NCBI GenBank assembly: GCA_003116975.1
Contig: BGKB01000140.1
Span: 62,001 to 126,000 of the forward strand
Direction of reading: 5' to 3'
From: Aurantiochytrium sp. KH105
Lineage: Eukaryota; Sar; Bigyra; Thraustochytrida; Thraustochytriidae
DNA: 64,000 bases
In this document: positions 41,101-48,114 of the stretch, in pieces
How positions within the stretch are numbered: the first letter of the stretch is position 1
Layout of the letters: the number at the start of each line of letters is the position of its first letter
The notes under the pieces: generated by a model
What the model was told of the DNA's origin: nothing
The model's database searches: none
What the model saw: only the letters and a program-made list of their open reading frames with translations
Translations under genes and position numbers: made by a program

Positions 41101-41992
41101 GCCGAATGCATCGATCGGGCAAAGTGTTTCAAGTCGAACCGCCAGTGCGTACGCGCAGAGCCTTCCGCAATCCCAATTTGTTCCGAACAATGCACCACTT
41201 GCATCTGCGGCCTCGCTGCAGAACGTGAGCGCTGCCAATGAAAAGGGTGGCAACGGTACGCCCATGGCGCTCGGACAACGGCATCGTTCGCAGAGCATGG
41301 TGGATCCTCGCCACTCTTCGTATCCGTCCAACCTTTCGTACCGCTGGTACCCGGCGCCACCGTTTCTTGTGAACGGGATGCCCTCGCCTCATCAACAAGC
41401 GGTGACCCAGCATGGATTTTGGGCTGGGAGTCCTCCTGCCCTGAGCCACTCCTTTCAGGGTGCGGACGCCGCCTTTGCGCTCGCTCAGGCGCAGGCACAG
41501 GCGCAGGCCCACATGCAGGCTCACATGCAAGCTCAAGCTCACTTGCGATTTATGCAAGCTCAACAGCAGCAACTGCAGCAACAGCAACAGGGGTCACCTC
41601 ACTTTGCAATGTCGCAGCCGCAGCCACAGTATTACCATGCGCGATCGCATTCGCAGGACCAGCGGCACCACCTGCAAGAACCTCAACAATACGTGCCCAT
41701 TGGCTTTGATGACGACCGAAGACACTCTTTTGCCGAAGACTCTGCCGAGAGCAGCAGCAGCAGCAACAGCAGCAGTAGCATTAGCAGCAGTCACGGTCGA
41801 GACGTGATGCGCGCCGATGGTGGGCCAGAGTCGCAAGCAAAGCACCACCAGCCAGGAGATGGGGCTGTTGGGCGGCTTCCGCGCAAGCAGCAGTCTTCCG
41901 AATCTTCCCAGGAGCTTGAGATGAAGCTGGGCGCTCAAAACGTTGAGGATGAGGCCACTCTTTTTAAGCTCAGCCCAGAGCTCGAACCCTGA
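38117..41992 (+). CDS. Yak1/DYRK-family protein kinase with long low-complexity C-terminus
   Basis: Dual-specificity CMGC kinase; Yak1 relatives control growth and stress responses. Single exon, 1291 aa from ATG 38117 (MEMAGFRPP). The N-terminal 200 residues are Ala/Gln-rich with a GQGQGQVQVQ repeat. The kinase domain covers about 201-683: MLGQGSFGQVAKC, AVKVI, FEMLSMNLYDL, VHCDLKPENILI, IDFGSSCF, and the DYRK activation motif YTYIQSRFYRAPE with its YxY pair intact. FEMLSMNLYDLIK and the HCDLKPEN form favour Yak1 over other DYRKs. An acidic, Ser/Pro-rich insert of about 125 residues (nt 38770-39150) separates the glycine loop from the VAIK-type lysine. A CMGC insert near 565-650 is enlarged. 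The C-terminal 600 residues are Ser/Gln/His/Pro-rich. The 5' end lies in a tandem duplication, so the true start is slightly uncertain. Confidence 0.93.
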   Translation: MEMAGFRPPAGARGNATAAPAARAGGRTALAVAQQRVAQEAARQVGARALGGRWQDDQVHADTSPAAAVHKAQVHRAQEAQQDAQQRSAMAPPSAQPMQSGEGRIPVGHGHMQGQGQGQVQVQVQAGHREDAVVRKATVALAQSYQQCSTDFKYMKSLNPRRALTKDCKGKKNNGLDNEANDLILIVNDVLKSSSSGCRYTVADMLGQGSFGQVAKCRVQGLKSVDPAGHNTSRAGENPATSNSRNPSPREGAAPSKVAKLANDDGSPSTPTTSMMMMVMEDDDRCREEENPAVMDENQAPGNAAESKSPSPDEQGRCRGVDREGGDDDDQGADDSYDSSGPLREGGYAAVKVIKNKTAYHNQALVETKILRLLNAEERALRGNGRRRIVELVESFECKNHLCLVFEMLSMNLYDLIKLNKFRGLPMGFIRSCVHQILDALQVLARVDVVHCDLKPENILIESVGRARVKLIDFGSSCFSNQTVYTYIQSRFYRAPEVLVGMPYGPAIDMWSLGCVAAELYIGLPIFPGVSEHNQLCRIQETVGEMPTHLLDRAKETRKFYTRYAERGGACSWRLKSAKVWALEQRLEKVERTKRYVRQILLEDIVHKCATRADADDPSRPGRSERLAQVLKPWDGKEPLPTTKESRRTRTRESFLDFLRGLLQLDPTERWTAVQARGHPFVRNIRQQSAYEAPSVSVVNAAASKTAPPSFAKGSSCSSPMSASTSGAASAAAIAAAATAAPTAGAPSSMLEKGEAAALHQEAIRSPRKGTEDDAGRNLAMPSRHAEQSPSMASVNSAAAPLKVSPMGSYGASESDAEGLSKDANHLRPADVPDIGSFDSRDSSTVEFSPSSATTQDYQASAGTTAKGGGIGAKPRTPGRHAESVRTPRHHAQYLSYSSSGQYMPPHGSPMVSSFGRSSVPSISTRGLDYSNRPRVDSDASLTPRSPYSMISPLSRPCHPYPSSHQASWDAMASGGYLGVDMRQVSGPGGMPVLPPNASIGQSVSSRTASAYAQSLPQSQFVPNNAPLASAASLQNVSAANEKGGNGTPMALGQRHRSQSMVDPRHSSYPSNLSYRWYPAPPFLVNGMPSPHQQAVTQHGFWAGSPPALSHSFQGADAAFALAQAQAQAQAHMQAHMQAQAHLRFMQAQQQQLQQQQQGSPHFAMSQPQPQYYHARSHSQDQRHHLQEPQQYVPIGFDDDRRHSFAEDSAESSSSSNSSSSISSSHGRDVMRADGGPESQAKHHQPGDGAVGRLPRKQQSSESSQELEMKLGAQNVEDEATLFKLSPELEP

Positions 41993-42380
41993 GAGACAAA
42001 GAACAAAGGTGACCTGCGTCTACGCGTGTGAGAGCCCCCCATTGATTTCCTTTTTGTCGACCGGTATTCTCTCCATCGACTGATGATAAAATTTGATTGA
42101 TCCTTTCCTTTTACCCCTCCTTTTATCTCTCGCAATCCTCTCCCCTCCTCCTCCGCTCCCCATCCCACCTCCCTTCCTAATAAAAGAAGATGATTTTGCC
42201 ATGTGACACGCTATTCGTCATCAGCGGGTGTAGTTCTCTTGCTCTTGATGCGATCGGACCCGCGAGCGTCCCGGTCGTCCATGTCCGCCCACCACAGTAG
42301 CGCCTCCAGAGGTCCTACTACTAGTATGGTGGAGCGCCCTTGCTTCGCGCACAGGCGCGGCGGAGCAGAGCGGTATCGCG
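41993..42380. other. Intergenic spacer between kinase and carrier genes
   Basis: Holds a pyrimidine-rich stretch (42090-42170) likely in the kinase 3' flank and the short promoter of the carrier gene. No gene or strong repeat seen. Confidence 0.65.
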
Positions 42381-43472
42381 ATGGGCGCCATGTCGGAGGG
42401 CCACGCGGGCCACGGGCGCGGGGAGGGCGCGGGGACCTCTTCCCCCTCCTCCTCCTCCTCCTACTCTCTCTCGTCGTCGTCGTCGACGTCGTCTTCGTCG
42501 TCGTCGTCGTCGTCGTCGCTGTCGTCGGCGGCAGGCAAGCACGCATGGCAAGTGCCGCCTGCGGTCCGCGTGATCGCGGCCGGAAGCGTGTCGGGCGTGG
42601 CGGCCACGCTGGTGTGTCACCCGCTTGATACAATCCGGACGCGACTGCAGACGGAGGACCTGGTGATGCAGCGTAAAACAGGCGCAAACGCCATGATGAG
42701 GAGGTATCGTGGCCCGCTCGACTGTCTGCAGCAGACGGTGCGCCACGAGGGCGTGTCGGCGCTGTACAAGGGCCTCTCGGGACCGCTCATGGCGCAAGCC
42801 GTGTACAAGGCGGTCATGTTTGGTGGATTCGGCTACGCAAGTCGGCAACTCGATCTCGCGACTTATCGAGAGGCTGGCGCGCATGACCAGGTGCTTGCGC
42901 GTGCATTTCTTTGCGGCTCCTTTGCAGGGACGTTGAATGCCTTTGTCGTGTGTCCCGTGGAGCTCGTGCGAACAAGACTCATGGTCCAGCAAGAGTGGAG
43001 CCCGTCCGGGCAGCGTGGTGGGGTAGTTTACAGGGGTGCATGGGACTGCATCCGGCAAACGGTGACCACCGAGGCAGGGGGTCCAGCTGCGTTGTGGCGA
43101 GGGCTAACCAGCACGATTTTGCGCGATGGACCTGGTGTGGGCATGTGGTTCGGATCTTTTGAAGCGACAAAGTTGATTCTCACCAAAAGCCTCGGATGGG
43201 ACCCGGCGTCGAACGCTACATTGCTCACGAGTGGAGCAATGGGCGGCGTTGGATTTTGGCTCGTAGCCTTGCCATTTGACACCATCAAGTCAAACATTCA
43301 GACTGCTCATAGAGCCGAGGACGCTTCCATTGCGGCTGTCGTGCGGCGTCTCGGGCTGCGTGGACTGTACACTGGTTTGAGCGTTTCGCTCGTTCGTGGA
43401 GTTCCTGGAGCTGGGATCACTTTTTTTGCGCAAAAGCGCGCCTTGGACTTTTTCACGCAGCTTTCCGCATAA
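42381..43472 (+). CDS. Mitochondrial carrier family (SLC25) protein
   Basis: Inner-membrane solute carrier. Single exon, 363 aa: a 55-residue Ser-rich leader encoded by TCC/TCG repeats, then the three-fold carrier of about 300 residues. All three signature motifs are present: HPLDTIRTRLQ (repeat 1), CPVELVRTRLM (repeat 2) and LPFDTIKSNIQ (repeat 3), each followed by the usual RG/EG segment (RGPLDCL, RGAWDCI, VRRLGLRGLYTGL). Repeat 2 with P-V-E-L-V-R and the GPGVGMWFGSFE stretch resemble the carnitine/acylcarnitine and ornithine carrier branch (SLC25A20/A15/A29), but I cannot fix the substrate. The poly-Ser leader is unusual and probably unstructured; MGAMSEG at 42381 is the first ATG. It converges with TOM7. 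Confidence 0.92.
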   Translation: MGAMSEGHAGHGRGEGAGTSSPSSSSSYSLSSSSSTSSSSSSSSSSLSSAAGKHAWQVPPAVRVIAAGSVSGVAATLVCHPLDTIRTRLQTEDLVMQRKTGANAMMRRYRGPLDCLQQTVRHEGVSALYKGLSGPLMAQAVYKAVMFGGFGYASRQLDLATYREAGAHDQVLARAFLCGSFAGTLNAFVVCPVELVRTRLMVQQEWSPSGQRGGVVYRGAWDCIRQTVTTEAGGPAALWRGLTSTILRDGPGVGMWFGSFEATKLILTKSLGWDPASNATLLTSGAMGGVGFWLVALPFDTIKSNIQTAHRAEDASIAAVVRRLGLRGLYTGLSVSLVRGVPGAGITFFAQKRALDFFTQLSA

Positions 43473-43975
43473 CAAACATGTAGCTTTTGTGTGCGAAAGA
43501 TAAAGGCTCGCGCGCTTTACGCGAGAGTCTCAGGTAGTAGGGCCTAGGCCATATCGGATGCTCTTTGCGTCAGCAAGAAACCTTTCCCGCTCTGGCCGAT
43601 CGCGCGAGAGTAGCATTTTCGTGCGGCGCCTTTGCGATATTGAAGTTGAGAGACACAAAGGAGTCAGCCTCGTCACGGCGCAGCTAGTTTCGGGCCAGCG
43701 GAAGAGTGTCTGAGTTTTGCGAATGCGAAGCGCACGAGGCAAAGGGCGCACCAACATACACATTTATATATATATATATACATCCATCCACACACACATG
43801 TTCTCACGTACGCATTCACGATGGATGCGAAATCTCTACCTTGTTTGCTCACTTTGCTAGATCACTCTCGTCGCAGCTTTTCATCTTGTCATCACAATCG
43901 GTCAAGATCGAGGACAACGCAAGGGTGGACAAGAAGAAGCATCTTCCTTTTGACTAAAAGTTTCTTGTTTTCCAA
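43473..43975. other. Convergent intergenic spacer between carrier and TOM7
   Basis: Contains a TA dinucleotide run (43764-43780) with neighbouring CA/CATC repeats. It presumably carries both 3' ends. No gene seen. Confidence 0.65.
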
Positions 43976-44386
43976 TTAGAAAGGCGACAGGATATCCACA
44001 ATCGATGGCTTGGGCTCGGAAACCCGGATGCCAAGGATGATGAGGGCAGGCACAAAGCCCCAGAAAGTCTGTCACGCACGCGTCATTCGATGAAGAGGAA
44101 GAAATTATAAAATAAGCGACAACGACGCCCGTCCCCGAGAAACAATAGGTCAGTCAATCATTCAAAATATGTACGCAGCGATGCTGTGGTTGCCCGTCTC
44201 ACCATCGCGAGCGGGGCGCGAGGCGCTCGCTCGCTCGCTCGCTTGAGCGTCTCTGCTCCTTTCTTTCTCCATTTCCCGACTTACGACCTGCTTGAAGATG
44301 TTGAGCCCCGAGGAGCAGACCTCCTCGACGCGCGGGTACGCCTCAATCAGCGCCGCGACGGCGCCCTTGCTCTCGTTGCCGGCCAT
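43976..44386 (-). CDS. TOM7: TOM7, small subunit of the mitochondrial outer-membrane translocase
   Basis: Tom7 stabilises and modulates the TOM protein-import pore. Two exons on the minus strand: 44386-44285 and 44068-43976. The 216-bp intron begins GTAAGT and ends CAG, phase 0. Product 64 aa, right for the family. Exon 1 reads MAGNESKGAVAALIEAYPRV and ends GLNIFKQV; exon 2 begins TFWGFVPALIILGIRVSEPK and ends SIVDILSPF. The core WGFVPALIILGI, followed shortly by a Pro-containing segment (EPKPSIVDILS), matches Tom7's [WY]GF[IV]P..I.LG and PEPT..SLL arrangement around its single membrane helix. Neither exon alone is long enough to stand out. An ATG-led extension upstream of 44386 would add only Arg-rich sequence and was not used. 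It diverges from the BMT5-like gene. Confidence 0.87.
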
Positions 44387-44856
44387 CGTCTCTGTCTGAG
44401 CCCTTTTCTCTCCGCGCGCGTGCTCTGCTCTCGACTTCTCCGGAGTAGCTTTTCTACGACGCGCCGCTCTGCGCCGTCTCCATCGAAATCGCGAAGACCC
44501 TTGTACGGGTCGTCGGGATCCAGGCAGCAGGGACCGACCCGTGCAAGGGTCGGGCGCAATTCCGCCAGGCGACCGGGGACTCTCTTTCCGAGCGGGCGAG
44601 CGAGCGCGCAAAGGTTATGCTAGAGCAAGAGCAAAGACAGGAGCAAGCTCAAGAGCCAAATTAAAGCAGTTCGCAGCTACGGGATGTGTGGGCCAGGAGA
44701 ATCGACCGCTGCACGAGGTTGCCATCCTCATTGAGCCTTGGACTCCTGTTAGCCTACTAGTGTTAGTACGTGGAGACAAAGCTCTACGAGAGGCAAACTC
44801 CGTAGGTCTACGACCTCGCTCGCTGTGCAAGCGCGGCTGCGGCGTGTGCGAGGAGG
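44387..44856. other. Divergent promoter region between TOM7 and the BMT5-like gene
   Basis: 470 bp shared by two start codons, containing the inverted repeat at 44496-44551. No other element recognised. Confidence 0.7.
44496..44551. promoter_or_regulatory. Strong inverted repeat in the TOM7/BMT5 divergent region
   Basis: Left arm 44496-44512 (GACCCTTGTACGGGTCG) and right arm 44535-44551 are reverse complements at 16 of 17 positions, with a 22-base loop. The single mismatch would be a G-U pair in one RNA sense. It lies 110-165 bp upstream of the TOM7 start and could be a transcription-factor palindrome or an RNA hairpin in the TOM7 leader. The function is unknown. Confidence 0.7.
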
Positions 44857-45885
44857 ATGGCGCGAAAGGGCAAGGCGCGGGGCGTCGCGGCGCTGGAGAA
44901 GAAGAAGAGCAAGGAGCAGCTCGCGACAGCGGCGCGTCTGGCCGCAGCCAAGGGCGGGTTCTTTGCCAAGGCTCAACTCGTGGCGCGCAAAGCCCGACGC
45001 GCCCAGGACCCCGAGCGCGCAGACCAGGCCGGGGCCGCCGGGCCTGGAGACACGCAGGGCGCGGGAAAGGTGCCCAAGAAAAAGCGCAAGCTTCATGTTA
45101 AGTCAAAGCTAGGGTCGTCAGCCCCTTCGTCGATGGCGAGTTCGCGCAGAAGTGGTGGTGGCGGCAGTGGCGGCGGCGGCGGAGCTGGGCTGGTGGTCGC
45201 AGGCGCCACCGTCCTGGATGTGGTGGCAACGAGCGGGGGTAGCGTCGCCGGTATCAACCCGAAGGCGGCCGGACCATACCGAAGTCAGGACCGCATTCTT
45301 CTTGTTGGCGAAGGCAATTTTTCCTTTGCTGCAGGACTGAGCACGATTATTGGAGGCTCGCGTCTCGTGGCCAGCTCACTGGATACGCGCCAAGAGGTGA
45401 TGGAAAAGTATGGCATGGAAGCAATCGGTTCGTTACAGGCTTTGCGTCTTGCTCGCGGCAAGGCGCACCATGGCATCGACGCGACTAAAGCGGAGGACCT
45501 TCGGTCATGTCTCGGGCAAGTGGCTGCCTTTGACACGATCGGGTTCAACTTTCCGCACCTGGGCGGGGCCACCACCGAGGCTGTCGATGCGAATCGCGCC
45601 ATGTTGCGAGGTTTCTTTGCTGCCTGCAAGCAGGTGCTTGCGACGAAGAGCAGTGATCCCAAGTCGAGACCTGGACGCGTCGCTGTGACCCTGCGTTCGA
45701 CCTCGTTCTATGAGAGCTGGGGGCTCGAGGACCTTGCGCGAGAAGAGGGTTTCCGTCTTTTGGAGACATTTCCTTTTGAAAAGGAGCACTATCCTGGATA
45801 CCAGGAGGCGCGAACGAATCCGGCTGCCCGTGCGTCCCCCGGCACAGAGGCTGCAACGACACGGGTATTTGTGACAAAGAAATAG
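44857..45885 (+). CDS. BMT5-like rRNA (uridine-N3) methyltransferase
   Basis: SAM-dependent methyltransferase related to yeast Bmt5, which methylates uridine N3 in large-subunit rRNA in the nucleolus. Single exon, 342 aa. The first ~130 residues are basic and Gly-rich (MARKGKARGVAALEKKKSKE, KKKRKLHVKSK), consistent with nucleolar targeting. The catalytic domain starts at DRILLVGEGNFSFAAGL, the SAM-binding GEGNFSF motif diagnostic for this family, then SSLDTRQEVMEKYG, HGIDATK and DTIGFNFPHLGG, a second diagnostic block. It closes with VTLRSTSFYESWGLEDLARE and YPGYQEARTNP. No truncation visible. It ends 14 bp from the converging J-domain gene. Confidence 0.9.
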   Translation: MARKGKARGVAALEKKKSKEQLATAARLAAAKGGFFAKAQLVARKARRAQDPERADQAGAAGPGDTQGAGKVPKKKRKLHVKSKLGSSAPSSMASSRRSGGGGSGGGGGAGLVVAGATVLDVVATSGGSVAGINPKAAGPYRSQDRILLVGEGNFSFAAGLSTIIGGSRLVASSLDTRQEVMEKYGMEAIGSLQALRLARGKAHHGIDATKAEDLRSCLGQVAAFDTIGFNFPHLGGATTEAVDANRAMLRGFFAACKQVLATKSSDPKSRPGRVAVTLRSTSFYESWGLEDLAREEGFRLLETFPFEKEHYPGYQEARTNPAARASPGTEAATTRVFVTKK

Positions 45886-45899
45886 CTAGGCGATGCCCT

Positions 45900-46925
45900 T
45901 CACTTGAGAATGTAATTGAAAAGAACGTAAAAGCCAATCATGAAGGCCCACGAGGGAATGCCTCGTTTTGCTTTCTGCTGGCCTTGTTGTTGTTGCTGCT
46001 GATGCTGTTGATTCCTTGCGCGCAAATTGCGGGGCAGCGCAGAAGTGGCGGCTGCTGCGGCCGCACCCGTCCCCGCGGCAGCCGAGACTGCTCCGGTGGG
46101 AAGCGCGCCGGCGCTCTTGGTGAGCCGTAGTTCGTTCTCAAGAGTTGCGAGGTTGCGGTAAATGGCTGCCTGCGTGTTGCAGGCCATGCTGAGCAACTGA
46201 AAATTGCGCTCGGCAGGGCTCAGAAAGGTAGTGTTCTGAAAGACGATTGTGCCGCCAATAAAGGTGGGATACACTGTGAAGAGGAGCTTGCTAAGCTGGT
46301 AGACGGCAAGGTGCGGGAAAAAGGGAATCACGATGGACCATGCGCCTGTGCGCATCTGCAGGTCGAGGGCAAGGAGCAGGGAGAGTCCAGCGAGGGAAAT
46401 GGTTCGTGCATCGTTTCCACTCGAGTTTACAGTCAGGAGGATGGTGAGCGCGAACCATACGACATAGGAGATGCCTGTTTGCAAAAGACCATTGGAAAGT
46501 ACATCTTCGCTCTTGGCGGCCCAGTTGACGCCGTCGTAGCCCCACTTATCGTAGGCCTCGCGCAGGTCTGGATTGGCGAGGATGTCGTAGGCCTTTTTCA
46601 TTTCGATGAAGTCTTCTTCTGCATTTGGGTTTTCACGGTTCATGTCTGGGTGCAATTCGCGCGCGAGACGTTGGTACGAGACGCGCACGTCTTTGTCGGA
46701 AGCGGCTCGAGACACCTCCAAGACGCGGAAAAGATTTCTGTCTTGAAGAATTTCCAAAAGGTCCATGCCGACACTGAGAAGACCGACGACGGCGAGGAAG
46801 AGAATCGCGACCAGTTTGCGATGCTGAAGACTCGGGATCTTTTTGTTTGCGCGGAGAATCTTGTTCAACACAGGGTAGATTACGACAGAGTTGAGAATGA
46901 TGCTCGTTCCAAAGCCCCCGAACAT
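45900..46925 (-). CDS. J-domain (DnaJ/Hsp40) integral membrane protein
   Basis: Membrane-anchored Hsp70 co-chaperone. Single exon, 341 aa. An N-terminal hydrophobic segment (MFGGFGTSIILNSVVIYPVL) and a helix at about 38-58 precede the J domain at about 64-130 (LFRVLEVSRAASDKDVRVSY, RELHPDMNRENPNAEEDFIE). The HPD tripeptide needed to stimulate Hsp70 ATPase is present. Three more hydrophobic segments follow, then a Gln-rich linker encoded by CAG/CAA repeats and a final hydrophobic helix (WAFMIGFYVLFNYILK). J domain between membrane helices recalls Sec63-like or ER/mitochondrial J proteins, but no Sec63/Brl domain is visible; organelle unresolved. Confidence 0.88.
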   Translation of the reverse strand: MFGGFGTSIILNSVVIYPVLNKILRANKKIPSLQHRKLVAILFLAVVGLLSVGMDLLEILQDRNLFRVLEVSRAASDKDVRVSYQRLARELHPDMNRENPNAEEDFIEMKKAYDILANPDLREAYDKWGYDGVNWAAKSEDVLSNGLLQTGISYVVWFALTILLTVNSSGNDARTISLAGLSLLLALDLQMRTGAWSIVIPFFPHLAVYQLSKLLFTVYPTFIGGTIVFQNTTFLSPAERNFQLLSMACNTQAAIYRNLATLENELRLTKSAGALPTGAVSAAAGTGAAAAAATSALPRNLRARNQQHQQQQQQGQQKAKRGIPSWAFMIGFYVLFNYILK

Positions 46926-47650
46926 CTTGTTGTGAGTGAAAGATTTGTCGACTGAAAGTTCAAGTCCCCAACGTTGAGAGGTGGTCTAATCGTTGACGAC
47001 GGGAAAGATGCGAAAAAATTAAAAAAAAAACAAGAGAAGGAGAGGCGAATGGGACTCGAGAAGGAGGACGACACCAAACGAGGATCAATGTTTCTCGATC
47101 AGTTGGCTTATGAATCGATCAATCGATTCCAGCTTGTGCAAAATTTCCTCGTTTGAGCTCCAAGGTAAATGTAAAATCACTTTGCCTCCAAGGACTGACC
47201 GTCCAGGCGCCCCAAAAGCGTGAGAGCTGGCTCGCCCGCCTACCTCTGGCCCTGCTCCCGCGTTATTTCCTCGCCGTCCGCTCGCAGTCTCTCCTGGTCT
47301 GCCAGCCGTCTCCGCCGTCTCCGCCGCGGCCTCCCTCGCTCGCTCGTCTGCGTCGCTCTTGCAGTGCCCTCAGGCTGCCTGCTTGCCAATCTGTTCTGGC
47401 CTCGTCCACCTTCATCGAGGATCCTCGTCGCCTTGCCTTTGCGCGCCGCGGCGGGGCGGTTTCCCATTTCCCCGATTTCCCCGGCGCCGCGCCCCCTGCG
47501 CGCCCTTCCTCGGCCCCGTAAACGGGGCCGCGGCGGGACGGCGTGTTTTCCCGAGGCGCGGGAGCGGCGGAGGCCGCTAGCTCGAGCCCTCCTGCCCGCG
47601 CCCGCCGCCCCGCCGCGGCCAGGCAGCCAACCGGCCGACTCGGCGCGCGC

Positions 47651-47693
<43 letters not shown>

Positions 47694-48114
47694 GCGCGGC
47701 GCTGCGCGGCGCGGCGCGGCGAGCAGTCGCGAGACCAGCGAGCGAGCGAGCGCGGCTGCACAGCGGCCACGGGCTGCACAGCGGGCGCGGCGCAGCGCAG
47801 CGAGGGCCGCCCTCTCGCGCGCGGGGCGGAGCGCGCGAGGCGGCGCGAGGCGGCGCGCGCGGGGCGGCGCGCGCGAGGCGGCGCGAGGAGGCCTGGGCGC
47901 CCCCCTCGCCCGGCGAGGCGAGGCGAGGCGAGGCGAGCACAAGGCGGCGGCCGCTCGGTGCTTTCTCCTTTCTCCCCTCTCCTCTCCTTTCTCCTTTCTC
48001 CCCCTCCCTGCGCCGCGGCCTACTCTCTCTCGTTCGTTCGTTCGCTCGCAAGCGCGGGCCGCGCGCGGGCAGAGCGCGAGCGCGGGCGCGGGCGCGGGCG
48101 GCGCGGCGGCGTCT
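46926..48114. other. Divergent intergenic region upstream of the importin-alpha-like gene
   Basis: No gene supported. GC rises steeply after 47500, with a GTGC repeat (47651-47691), GGCGCGA-type repeats (47820-47940) and a CTCCTTT pyrimidine tract (about 47965-48005). These probably form the promoter and leader of the ARM protein gene. The continuous open frame upstream of 48115 is repeat-derived. Confidence 0.65.
47651..47691. repeat. GTGC tetranucleotide repeat, ten copies
   Basis: About ten head-to-tail GTGC units in the upstream region of the importin-alpha-like gene. Similar GTGC runs recur at 37636, 56107 and 60611. Confidence 0.93.

Noticed and set aside
47653-48114. N-terminal extension of the importin-alpha-like protein by about 150 residues
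   Set aside because: The added sequence is coded by GTGC and GGCGCGA repeats and lacks an ATG at its start; the ATG at 48115 is preferred.
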